From Parastagonospora avenae f. sp. tritici 18332-5 (lineage: Eukaryota; Ascomycota; Dothideomycetes; Pleosporales; Phaeosphaeriaceae), in contig JAFJTR010000046.1 in assembly GCA_022559985.1 (NCBI GenBank), positions 124,001 through 188,000 on the forward strand: 64,000 nucleotides of DNA, written 5' to 3'. A model generated the notes under the pieces. The model did not search any database, was not told the DNA's origin, and was given only the letters and a program-made list of their open reading frames with translations. The position numbers and the translations under genes are program-made. Shown piece after piece: positions 52,985-63,807 of the stretch (within the stretch, counting starts at the first letter, position 1; each line of letters begins with the position of its first letter).

Positions 52985-54780
52985 TCACCATGTTCCTTGC
53001 ACGTTGCGGTCAATAGAAACATCAGCATCGAAGAAGAATATGCAATTTATAGAAAGTATGAATGATGCATTGACTTTTGTGCCACTATGAAAGGTGATGG
53101 CAAAGAATGTGAGACCGAAAATGACCAATCCAAGAAAGCAAACAATATAGAGAGAAGACTGTAGTCCACCCGAAGTATGCCTGTAGCATATGCCCAGAAA
53201 GATGGACTTGCCATCGGTATCCGATGTGATCTCGTAAGATGTGGAAATTGTGAAATCCGAGGTGGAGTGCAACTGCAGATCATACTGCTAACCGATGTGA
53301 TGAAGATAGGAAAAGGAAAAGACAATCGTTCAGTGGAAAAGGAATGTCGCATGTCGCAGTGCAGTAGGGCAGATGAATGTCGTGAAAGGTGTAGATGTCG
53401 TCGAATGAACTGTCGGCCGTCGGTCGTTCAAGTGGTATGTGATGACCAAGGGTGTCGAGCATTTCGTTCTGCTGCAAGAGCTCTTAAACTTCAGAGGCTG
53501 GAGATGTTGAGCCATCCTCGGAAGGGTCATCTTCACGCGACCGCATGAGATGTCCCTTCACGATAGCCAACACCTTGTCAATGCTCGCCTCATCTCTCGC
53601 CTTGCGCTTGTCACCAATGAGCTTGTTGCGGAAGTGGCTGATGTTGTCCATCGGGGGGTTGTGGCGCCACATCAGATTGCACTAGTCCAGAACGTATGTC
53701 TCAATGCTTTGACGGCTCTGGGCAATGCTGTTGCCCTTCTCATGATGAACAACTCTGCCATCGTATGGCATGATACGACCGATGGCGGTCATGGGAATGG
53801 GTCCACAGGAGAGCCATTCGTGATCGCGCCTCGGAGATGCCCGAACTACGAGGTCGGAGATCCGCAATTCTGGGACTGACATATTCATGTCGGCCCCAGA
53901 GTCGATGAATTGCTGTACCGTGATCGACGAGCCATTGGCAGGCTTAGCCGACTTTCGAATCCATACCGGAAATCGATTGCAAAAAGTGTCCACGGATGTG
54001 CTGGCCGTTTTCAAACTGCCGTCGACAGAGACGCTTTCGCCATCTTGCTGTTCACCACGCACGGTTGCCGGAATCAAGCCATTCGTCTTAATCTCCGCAA
54101 TATACACACGGTGACCGACAAGACGACTCTGGTTGTATTAGGTACCCGCACACTGTTCAGCAGGTGCTGTTTGAGATTAGCATTCAAATAATGAAGCATG
54201 GAAGATCACTTACGGTATGAGTCGAACAATGATATGAGTCCAGAAGGCTCCACCTTCATCTGTGTCTTGAATTGTCGTTCGATACGGAGCCGGGTCATGT
54301 CTCGGGACATGATGAAATCACCCAAGTTTTGGAAAGCATTGCCCTCCTGCAATTAGAGGTCCGGTACGTCACGATGCTTGACTAGGCATTCTGGTGTCAC
54401 GAACTGACTCAAAGTGGCGGAATCCTCATATGCTGTATGGTACAGCTTCTTCGGAAGAATACTCTTCTTGGCTCTCATACGCTCTGAGCGCTTGTTGAAA
54501 GTGCTATGAGCTTGTTAACGTGACACATGACAAGTGGTAGATTGACCTGGTCTTACATGGTGACCGGGCCTACAAAATCGACAGTAAGATGCTTTTCGCC
54601 AGGCTTGAGAGCTTTCGGGTCCTCTTGATGCGTTCCTACTGTAGTGTATGTAGTGGTCTTGCTCGAGATGTTTCTGTGAGCCGGTATGTGTGCTTCGATC
54701 GGAGGAGATGCGAGCTGTTGCCGACGAGCCTGTATTCTCGGGGACTCAGGACCGGCTTCATCAGATGAATCTGACGACAT
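52985..54780 (-). pseudogene. Unknown fungal protein, DUF7587-like, copy 2, with several in-frame stops
   Basis: Reverse paralogue of copy 1. Exon 1 (54557-54780) starts MSSDSSDEAGPESP. Exons 54401-54503 and 54214-54346, and then one from 54166, join in frame across consensus introns of 53, 54 and 47 bases. They give SILPKKLYHTAYEDS, EGNAFQNLGDF, VEPSGLISLFDSY, VYIAEIKTNGLIPA, FPVWIRKS and GRIMPYDGRVVHH. The frame stays the same from 54166 to about 53280 but holds three stops: TAA at 54138-54140, TAG at 53682-53684 and TAA at 53484-53486. Family-like or coiled-coil sequence continues across each (for example ELLQQNEML right after the third). Each stop is one C-to-T step from CAA or CAG. A last part near 52985-53270 encodes a hydrophobic span in another frame. 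It is probably a decayed gene. Confidence 0.55.
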
Positions 54781-55501
54781 GGTGGAGGAATGAGGAGATA
54801 GTTGATGTGATGATGTGACTGAGTATGCTGATGTTGATTGACAAAGGTATCAGTCAACTTATGGTGCGTCAATGTAGATAGAGGTTGTTGTAGGAGTAGG
54901 ATATCAGGTGCTGCTAGGTACAAGAGGCTTTATATACTGGTGGCCTTCAGAGCCGACACCATATGAAGGGGCTACGATAATACGGCGGGTGAAGGCAGTA
55001 GAGTATCGATATGGCGGTCAGCTGTTCCAAAATGAGATAATCGAGGGCGGGCCGTCATGCAAAAAGTGAGAGAGATTGCACGTTCACACGCATACCGGAT
55101 TCGATACACATGAGCCGTACATCATATGGTGCAGCACACATGGTAGACGTGTTGTGAGTTCAAAAATATGGGAAAGCAAAGTTCTAGGTTTGTGCAGCTT
55201 TGAGATTCTGTACAGGATGAAAAAAGATGCGGTTTACATCTAGATCCCTTGGGTGCTAGAAGGCATACGAAAGGTGAGGACACTTTATTAGATGAAATGT
55301 ATAGACATGTAGTAGTCCTGATGAACGGGAATTATCGTGAATTGTGTGACGCAATGGTTGCTACGACCGAGAGTTATGATGCCCGTCCCTGCCAAGCGAT
55401 GCACGGCTATGATTGGCGGTCGCATTCCACGTATCGGCTCACCACCACTCTGCGACGACCAGCACGAAGCGTAAACAACACACCCGATTGCTCCAGCTGC
55501 A
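54781..55501. other. Intergenic region upstream of SEC5
   Basis: 720 bases holding the promoters of the divergent copy 2 locus and SEC5. A TATA-like TTTATATA lies near 54931. An open stretch at 55249-55500 has no motif and is not called. Confidence 0.45.
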
Positions 55502-58500
55502 ATGGATCCAGGCTTGGAGCAAGCGATATTGAACAAGTACAACCTCTCAACATTATGGCCAACACGATGGCCCGACGAGAAGAACGACGATTCCGATTCG
55601 GACGCGGAAGCTCCCCCCACCGCTACAGCGCAACCAGTCCGCCGCTCACGGTCACGTTATTCGATACTGGAGGATAGATCTCGCTTCTCGCGGCAGGTCC
55701 CGGGTGCGGAGATATCCAAGGATGGCAAGGAGAATCTGGTGCAGAAGGACGAGCAGGACCCGCTGGGCATGTACCCGAGTGTCGTCCAGGTGCTGCGGTC
55801 AAGGAGTGTACAGGTAGAGGATGATATCAAGCTCCGTATATGCACATGCGATCTCAAGAAATAATAATCAATTAACACGTGACATAGGTAATCGCTTCCT
55901 CCTCAGCTCGACCACCTTCTCCCCGCAGCTCTTCCTCTCGCAGGTCCACAGCGATGCCTCGACCGACATGCTACTGGCCGGCCTAGAATACCTCTCCAAC
56001 TCGATCGAGAAGAAGTCTGCATCGCTCAAGGTGCTTGTGGAATCCAATTTTGAGCGATTCGTAGGCGCAAAGGCTACAATCGATCGCGTGTACACGGAAA
56101 TGCGTGAGCAGGGCAAGGAGGCCGAGTCACCCGCACGTTCATCGCATTCACGGGTTGGCAGTCGCTCGAGCTTTTCTGGGAGGAAAGTGAGCGACACGCT
56201 TACGCCCGGCATGAAGACGCCGGCCGAGAAGAGGAAGAATGCGTTGATCAAGGAGAGCGAATATGGTGTCCATGGCATCAAGGTACCGCTCACCGAGGTT
56301 GCGGCCAAGGCAGAGGAGGTCTGGGGCCCGGCGCTGAATGGCCGTGAAAAGGAGGAGACACTCAAGTCTATTCAAGAGGCTGTGGATCAGCATCGCGGTC
56401 TGTTCGAAGTCGCGTCAGCGCTGCAGGAGGCAATACGCCGCAAGGACCACGAGTCGATTGTGGAAGAGTACAAGCGTGCGCGCAAGTACGCTGAAGACGC
56501 AAGAGCTATAGCAGAGCAAGCAGGTGCCTCAAGATCTCCTCTTCCAGACGCGAGACTTCACCAGGTCATCGTGACGGCGAGGATGTGGGCTGAGGTTGAA
56601 CGTCTTATTGAAGACTTCAAGAGAGAGTCGTGGAAGCGACTGGCCAACACACACTTCACCAAGCTCCAGACTGGGACGGACGAGACCAGGTCTGATCAAT
56701 ATATGAGCATCATTTCCATCATGCTCGAACTTGGCGTGGAGGACAACCCCATCTGGATCTGGCTCCTATCACGCTACGACCATCTCAAGTCACGATTGAA
56801 TTCGAGCTGCGAGCGCTCAAGAGTGGAGCTTGAGGTCCTCCGTCGACATTTGGCCAACGGCGAGAAGCCAAGCTTGCGTCAACAGCAGAAGCACCTGCGC
56901 GCAGTTCCCATGAGCAGCAACATGAGCGTGGAGCCATCGAAGCTTGACTCACCCAAGGTCGTTGAATTCTGGGAACATTGCTATGCTTCCATGAACACGA
57001 TAATGTCCCACAAAGGCGGCCTCGTGGGTGAGTTGATCGAGTACTGGGAGATTACTCAATCATTCATGTCTGGTCGCGCACAAAGGAATCTGCCAACAGG
57101 CTACCAAAACCAGTCGTCAGTACATCACAAGCTGACTGATGAGAACAAGATCGAGCTCGAGAAGGGAACCACCGAACTCATCGGTATTGTTCGCGAACAC
57201 CTCATTTCATTCTTCTCCGATCCGCCGCTTGAGGATGTGTCCTTGCTATTCTCGCCTCTGCCAACGACACCCACACCCACAACGCCAAGGACACCGCTCA
57301 GTGCGGCATTGAGCCCGACATCAGGTTCGAGATTCCGCTTCGACCCCAACAACATGCCGCCACCATCGCCTAGTCGTGGCGAGAGTTGGGAGAAGTATGC
57401 ATTCTGGCCACCCCATGCGAATGCACTCTCAGGTTCGCATTATCTTTCGAGGACGCTTGTGCTGGTCGGAACAGCGGCCAACGAGCTGGCGTCGCTTCGG
57501 CTCACTGAGACCGGAGCAGCTTCTCGTCTCCATGAAGAACTACGATCCCTACTCGGCAGCGTACGCGAGCGTTGTGCACAAGCTGTATGCGCTGCTTGGA
57601 ACACCGATGCTGAAAAGCTCAAGGTGCTTGAAGACTGGACTCGCAACCCTGATCGCAAAGACACTACCAACCTTCCACAACGATTTATGGCGGTGCAAAC
57701 ATTCCTACTAAACAATTTGCAAAAGACACTGTATGTCGAACCTTCGACCAAGACATCTGTGGACGTTGTTGTGCCACCAAGCAACAAGCTGCTGCAGATG
57801 GTCAGAAGTCAGTTTGTTACCAGTCTATATCGGACATTGAGTGGCATGGTCGAGTGCGCGGAGAAGGGAAGGAAAGCAATCGGCGAAGACTTCGAAGTAC
57901 TAGGTGACGACATCACCGTGGACCCACGCGAGATGGAAGAAGACGGCTGGGGCAAAGTTGATTCAAACAACAAGGTACGTTTGCATACCCAGCACAACTC
58001 CTTACGATACACTAACATGTCCAGTCCATCCGCCTCCTCCTCACCCTCTCCAACATGTCCGCCTTCCAATCCTCCATCTCCCCCTCCCTCCTCTCCCTCT
58101 TCGAAACTCTCTTTAGCGTGCAACTCACCGATGAATCCAACCGCATCCGGGACGTCCTCTCGCAACTCGACGCCCAACTCTTCCTCTCCTACACAAAACC
58201 CCACGCCACCAAAATCGCACAAACCATCGAATCCGGCGTCTTCAGCCCTACATGGGCACCTCCTCCCCCGCCCGGCAAAGGCGTCGCCGACCGCGATCCC
58301 TCCCCCTTCGTCTTTTCCGTCTTACTAGACCTCGTCATCGTGCATACCGAATCCTCAACAACATCCTACCCCCTCACGCCGCGCATCCTGCGCTCCCTCT
58401 TCGAATCAACAACGCAATCCCTCATCTCTACATTCCGCTCCCCCAACCTGTCCGCCATATCCCTGCCGCAGCTCATGCAAGCCACGCTCGATGTGGAGTT

Positions 58501-58711
58501 CATGGCGCAGACGCTGGCCAGCTATACCACCGAGGTGGCGTCCCAGGTACAAACGGATATCTACCAGGTGCTTGATGCGAAGACGGATAATGCGGCAAGG
58601 GTTAGATTGCAGGATGAGCTGGGTGGGTTGAGGAGTACGTTGAAGAGGTTGCGGGAGGGGACGAAGGTGCAGTTTGCGTGCTTTCGGAGGGTTAAGAGTC
58701 AGGGGCGGTAG
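55502..58711 (+). CDS. SEC5: Exocyst complex component Sec5
   Basis: Subunit of the octameric exocyst that tethers secretory vesicles to the plasma membrane at the hyphal tip. Exons 55502-55835, 55888-57974 and 58025-58711 join in frame to 1035 residues. The first splice creates the family signature RNRFLLSSTTFSPQLFLSQVH near residue 112, and KSASLKVLVESNFERFVGAKATID follows in separate parts. The rest is the helical-rod core with a Pro/Thr/Ser-rich loop near 475-510 and the C-terminal part including SLFETLFSVQL. The acidic N-terminal 110 residues are probably disordered. It is convergent with the BTB gene, about 290 bases between the ends. Confidence 0.94.
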
Positions 58712-59003
58712 TTGAGCAAGTATCGAGGGGTGTGCAAGTGCGTGGTGGTTTGTAGCGTAGCGCGAATGTATACCTTTTATTCAATGCGTGTGTCGCCTGT
58801 GATCATATCGCTGCTGGAGACCACTTGTGAATAGACACGTGCAGGGTTAATTCCGTGAAGATATCGAGCAAACGTATACGCATGTTCAGACTGGGACTCT
58901 TGTTTTGCAATAATCATTGATATATGTATACGTATACGAGGGTATCTCAGGCGACTTCCAACCAACCATCTCAATCAGTAAAACTCTCCAAGCAAACTCG
59001 AGA

Positions 59004-61085
59004 TCAAGTCATTGCAGCCTCCTTCCTAGCCGACGAAAGAACATTCGGCGCGAGTGCGATCTTGTACGTCGGAATAGCATGCTTACTCGTTTTCGCGGAG
59101 ATGTTACTCCTCGGTGTATCGTTGGCCGCAGGTGTCTTCGCAGGTGTATCGCCAGCGCTTACATCGCTACTCCCCGGCGATGAACGGAGATGCGGCGTCG
59201 GCACCTCTGCCTTCCTCCGCTGCTGAGGCGTCGGCGTATCCGGTGTCGAAGGCAGACTGTCTTTCAATGGCGTACACGCCTCACTACCGTCGACATTCTG
59301 CTGCCACGCCGGACTGCCCGTACTCGACGCATTCGCGATCAATTCATCCGACGATTGTTTGGTCTGCGCGAAAGAAGGAGACATGACGCTATCCGGCTCC
59401 GTCGCGGTAGTTGAGGGAATGCTGAAGTCGTCCCGCGTCTCAACGGCAACGCGGTTCCGTGCGAAGACCGGCGCTCGCCATTCAGGATGTGGTATGCGCC
59501 CGATGAACCCTGTGCCAGACCTCGCCCAATCCCAAAGACCCCGTCTCGACGGCGTCTGCCGTTCGCCCTCCTCCTCAATCGTACCCTCACTCGGCCTGCT
59601 TTCTAAGCTTCGGCGGGGCTCGTCTGGGACTAGGCGTGACCACATCTCCGTCGAACCGCCTATCTTCCGGTGCTCCAGCGTCGGCATCTTCCGCCACTTC
59701 TCCCTGTCCTTGACCGCGTCCAGATTGGGCGGGAGACTTGCCACCGCCGTTTCTGGTAAAGTACCAACTGTTGAGATCGCCGGACTGGTCAGGCGACGAC
59801 GAAGCGGGCCCGCGCTTGCCCGGTCTTGAAGGCGAGCTTGGCGAGGAGGAAGCTGGCGAGGCGTTTTTGGAGGCGGGGGGAGAGGGTGGGGAGGCGGGGC
59901 GGAGTTTGTGGAGGGGGTTGATTTGGTTGATGATGGGGCGGTAGGGGGCGCTCGAGTCTTGCGGGCTGGTTAATGGGTGTTATTATACGTCTGCGTGGAC
60001 GACAAAGAGATGGTGAGGAGTGTGGTCACTGGCATTTTTGGGGGGGTTTGGGAGAGGATTTTCGACTTACTATGCTTGACTTTGCCCTTCCCTTTGACAT
60101 GACAAGTAGGGCCATCCTCATGGTCGTGATATTCGCACGGGTTTTTCAAGTCCGTAGGATCGTCGAACAACATGCCGCCACTTTCATGCCTGATTGCTTT
60201 GACGAGTTCGATTGCAAAGTCGGGACTTTTGTCGAAGCATTGGCGGTACGTCTCAACGTCGCGCTCATTTCCAGGGTCCATGATCTGTCGTGCGGCAATC
60301 TGTGTCATCAGCTTGCGAAAGGGCGACCCTGCTGGACTCTGGCGATAGATTTCATCTATCTCGTCGGCGTCGGGCACGAGCTCGGCTTGATTGAGTCCCT
60401 TCCTGTACTGGTCCATGGCAACGTTCTTCAGCTGCGGCATGTCCAAGCGGTCGCACAGAAGGTACAGCTTGTGACAGCTCACGGCATATTCGTACTTCTG
60501 GTTGGCGTCGATCACATCTGAGACATCGTCGAGCTTGCCTTGGTACAGCCATTTGACCAGTAGCTCGAAACCAGCTGGGTCATGTTCGTAGAGCTCGAGT
60601 TTATCCTTCCTCTTACTGCTGTTTCCATCCCCCTCCAGTTCTGTTTCAAGTATCTCGGAATGGTGGCATAGCAGGTTGCGGTGAAGGGACCAGTGGCGCT
60701 TGGCCTCGCCAACGTAGATGTCGATCATCGGGCCGGATAGCAACCTGTCGCGTTGCAGCTTAGCTTTTGCGCGCACATGCAGACGGTGGGAATAGAGCCG
60801 ATGCGCCAACCCAGGTCGCAGCGCGAGACATCGTGAAGGAGACTCTGGCTTTTGCGCCAGCCCCAATTGGCTCGGCGCGGCAGGCGGCGCATTGCGCAAA
60901 TCCTCTTCTTGTTCAATCGAGGACGACTCTGAAGCATCTGCACTGTCTGGAGTCTCTAGGAAAGGGTCATCTACATACTCAGCAAATGCCGCGGCGGGTG
61001 CATCGCCGATGCTGCCGTTCGCCATGCGCGCGCGTTGGCGGTTGTACGCAAAATCACGATAATAGACGATGCGATGGTGCCACAT
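59004..61085 (-). CDS. BTB/POZ-domain protein
   Basis: Reverse gene with exons 60071-61085 and 59004-59965, joined across a 105-base GTAAGT...ACCAG intron with a CATTAAC branch point, to 658 residues. The BTB fold spans about residues 117-190: IDIYVGEAKRHWSLHRNLLCHHS is recognisable in pieces, then FELLVKWLYQGKL. A BACK-like helical region follows, with CHKLYLLCDRLDMPQLKN and a zinc-like CEYHDHEDGPTCH segment. The second half is long, Ser/Pro/Thr-rich and probably disordered. BTB proteins of this type often act as substrate adaptors for Cul3 ligases or as chromatin regulators. The role here is not known. The second Met at residue 21 (ATGGCGAACGGC) has a better start context than the first. 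Confidence 0.85.
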
Positions 61086-61890
61086 ACGGCGCGGTGGTGG
61101 CGGTCATAGAGGCTGACTGGAGCGATGAGGTTGAAATGGATCGTGAGATTATGCGATGGCACTTGCTCAACCTGATCCAGCAGTGAAGACACAGCAGTGA
61201 AGGCTGGGAAATGTGGCTTTCGAGTGACGTCGTTCAGACTGGGGTAATGTGCCCTGTGCGCCACCATCACCAGCTTCAACTTTGCGAAGACATTGAACGA
61301 AAATGCATATTATCGCCGGTAGGATAGTCGGGGATTAGACTGTAACTTTTGTACATCGGCGTCTTGTTCTGAGTTTCTCGTTTACCGAATCTTATCGATA
61401 TTGCACAACGAAGGGCATCCAGGTGAGGTGCTCTTTGCTTCATATGGCGCAAGTCATCTCATACTCGATCAAGTGTCTTCATTGCATAGCTTTTTTGGTC
61501 GTTTTACATCAATATCCCCGAAGTAATCAAAATTTCGTCTCCCTTTTACACATCATACATCGCGTCGCGATTCTGCTCGTATCGCAACCACAGTGATTGG
61601 CGCGCCTTGCAGTCCACAAGACATGTCAAGCAACATGAGTGGTGCCAGCTGCCGATCTCAAGAACGGTGAGATGTATAGCGAATGCTGGACTGCAGCTGT
61701 CAAAGAAATCAGGGAATAGCGATGATACAAAATGGCCCCCACCAAAGGTGAAGTTCTGTTCATATTCCAGTGCTTGCCACATCGTGTCGAGGAATCATGA
61801 AGCTTTTACCCTTTTTGCGAAACTTTTCAGTCGCATTATTCAAGCTACACAGCCGGATTTAAATCATCTTCCATAATTCATAACAGTAAA
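61086..61890. other. Intergenic region
   Basis: 800 bases between the BTB gene and the small membrane-protein genes, presumably their divergent promoters. An 89-residue forward frame at 61607-61876 has no motif and is not called. Confidence 0.45.
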
Positions 61891-62153
61891 ATGCTAACGT
61901 ACATATATGTCCCACTATCCCCCACAACACATGAGCTAACATCACACACAGCTTCACCAGTTTTGGTGGCAGCAGCAGCGGCAAGAAGAGCAGCGGCAAA
62001 GTCAAGTTTAACAAAAGACATCTCCTACGCTGGCAATTCGCTCTAGTCATTGTTGCGATTGGCCTTACATGCGTCGCAATGGGCTATGTAGGCTATCGGA
62101 TGTGGGCTGCGAGGAGAGCTGTCAAGGGAAACCCTAAGGCAGACAAGGAGTGA
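61891..62153 (+). CDS. Small single-span membrane protein, tandem copy A
   Basis: Two exons, an 8-base first exon 61891-61898 (ATGCTAAC) and 61952-62153, joined over a 53-base intron (donor GTACAT, branch GAGCTAAC, acceptor ACACAG) to 69 residues. A Gly/Ser/Lys-rich start leads to VKFNKRHLLRW, then one hydrophobic span (FALVIVAIGLTCVAMGYVGY) and a basic tail. Without the splice the ATG frame gives a different, non-conserved product. The model is supported by copy B, which has the same 8-base first exon, the same donor and the same core VKFxxxxLxRWQxALVIVAI. No known domain was recognised. It may be a small organelle or plasma-membrane protein. Confidence 0.6.
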
Positions 62154-62624
62154 GGAGAGCATATTGGGAGATTCAAGAAAAATAACCCTGTTACATCTGG
62201 AAGCGTAGTCGATGGAAATGGGACTGCGAAGGTGTGAGGATCAAGGTTGGTTTTCTGGTTGTTGCTGTTTTGATTGAACATAACGCATGGGAACTCTTCC
62301 TCGCAAAATGGATTTAACTTGGTCAGATGAAGAGAGTCATTGCTCTTACATCTGCAAGCTCATTTTACTTTGGGGAGCTACTTGCGTATATCAATCCTAC
62401 AGCCAAGCGCGGATAAGCGGCACCCAAGGACGCCTCACTACCGAATTGGGATTCACGTCTGACCACGATTATACGAAATTGTAGTCATGAGACTCGAAAG
62501 TATGCAGTATAGCCAGTCCATGAGAAGCTTTATATATCCTATCACCCAGCCCCACATTTCCAGCCTTATACCATGCAACCCATCCCATGTCACCTTTACC
62601 CTTGGAGAAACTCATTAGCCCAAC
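62154..62624. other. Spacer between tandem copies A and B
   Basis: 470 bases with the promoter of copy B. No other gene is seen. Confidence 0.4.
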
Positions 62625-62955
62625 ATGTCCCAGTACATCCCCATCCCCATATCCACTCCATTCTCACTAACTTCTCCACACCAGCACTCTCCAGTACCGC
62701 AGAATCAGCCCAGAAGGTATTCGCAAATCCAACGCCTGGGTCAAATTCGGCTTCACACGCCTCAGAAGGTGGCAACTTGCGCTCGTCATCGTCGCCATAA
62801 TCTTCGCTGGGATCCTCGTCTTCGTTGTGCTGCCGTGCATGGTGCTGGGGGCATATGTCAGGTATAAGCAGGCTCAGGATGCGAAGAGGGAGAGGAGGGA
62901 GATGGAGGCGAGAATGCAGCCGGTGGTGGAGTACTATGGGCGTGTTATTGCGTAG
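62625..62955 (+). CDS. Small single-span membrane protein, tandem copy B
   Basis: Exon 1 is 62625-62632 (ATGTCCCA, 8 bases). A 52-base intron (GTACAT, CTCACTAAC, CACCAG) leads to exon 2, 62685-62955, giving 92 residues. The core WVKFGFTRLRRWQLALVIVAI matches copy A in two pieces. The span is longer (LVIVAIIFAGILVFVV), followed by a PCMVLGAYVRYKQ turn and a highly charged Lys/Arg/Glu helix ending VEYYGRVIA. The tiny first exon and donor are identical in structure to copy A, so the pair arose by tandem duplication. The function is unknown. Confidence 0.62.
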
Positions 62956-63263
62956 GGATTTGGAGGTTGGTAGAGGCTCTGGGTTTTAGAGGCGAAGGTG
63001 TGTTTCGCGCATCTCTGTTAAGTGAAGATCGGGTCAGCGGCACGGATCGCAGCATGAGTGTCGGACGCTACGATAAGTAGAAGAAGCTTAAATATACAGT
63101 CCACAAAGTTAAATGCGGTATCTATGTGGAGTTTGGTGGATCAAGGCAGGGCTGTGGAGGTGTTAGGCGTCCCGGTATGACTTCAGTTATGGAACGCCGT
63201 GTTACGAAAGCATTTAGTATAATTCGCAACACTTTGAACACAAATCCGTGCTAATCATCAAAG
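62956..63263. other. Spacer between tandem copies B and C
   Basis: About 310 bases. Nothing is recognised. Confidence 0.4.
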
Positions 63264-63600
63264 ATGCAGAAGTCCTTCCTCCACCCACACCAATCTCAAC
63301 CTCGACCTCGACATCTCTAACACCACAACAGCATCCCCCCTCCAACCACGCTACTACAAAGGCTCCGGGTACGCCAACAACCGAGTAAAATTCGGCAGCG
63401 CGTATCTCAAGCGTTGAAAAGCCGGCATTGTCATCTTCTTCATCATTTTCGTACCTCGATGACGCTTTACTTCGCGTGGAGGGTGTGGCGGAATGGGCAA
63501 GGGAAGAAGGGTCGAGCGGCGCGCAGGTGGTGGATATATGGGGATAGGCATCAGGATGGGAAGGGAGATCAGGGCACTGTAGGAATGGTGTCATTGATTG
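63264..63600 (+). pseudogene. Decayed third copy (C) of the small membrane protein
   Basis: The layout of copies A and B can still be traced. An ATG at 63264 starts an 8-base ATGCAGAA followed by GTCCTT (donor weakened from GTACAT). An acceptor-like CTCTAAC...CAACAG ends at 63331, and a second-exon frame encodes GSGYANNRVKFGSAYLKR. It then meets TGA at 63415-63417, where copies A and B have Trp (RWQ), and continues KAGIVIFFIIFV. The frame then shifts, and tail-like LYFAWRVWRNG with basic residues follows. The splice from the 8-base exon also does not meet the VKFG frame. So there are a donor change, a nonsense change and at least one indel. Confidence 0.6.
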
Positions 63601-63807
63601 TGGGTTTTAGGATTATTCCACGGGGATGTGTTGTTCGAAACGGTCTACTCAATTTAAAGTCGTCGCAGTGGTCTCTGAAGAAACCTACCACCCTCCAAAG
63701 GTATAGCGTGCGATCGAAACGTCGGCGTAGTCCAGCTTAAGTTCCGTCCAAGCAGGAAGATATCTAACTACCAATTTGATTAGTCGCTAGGACACGATCC
63801 AGCACAC

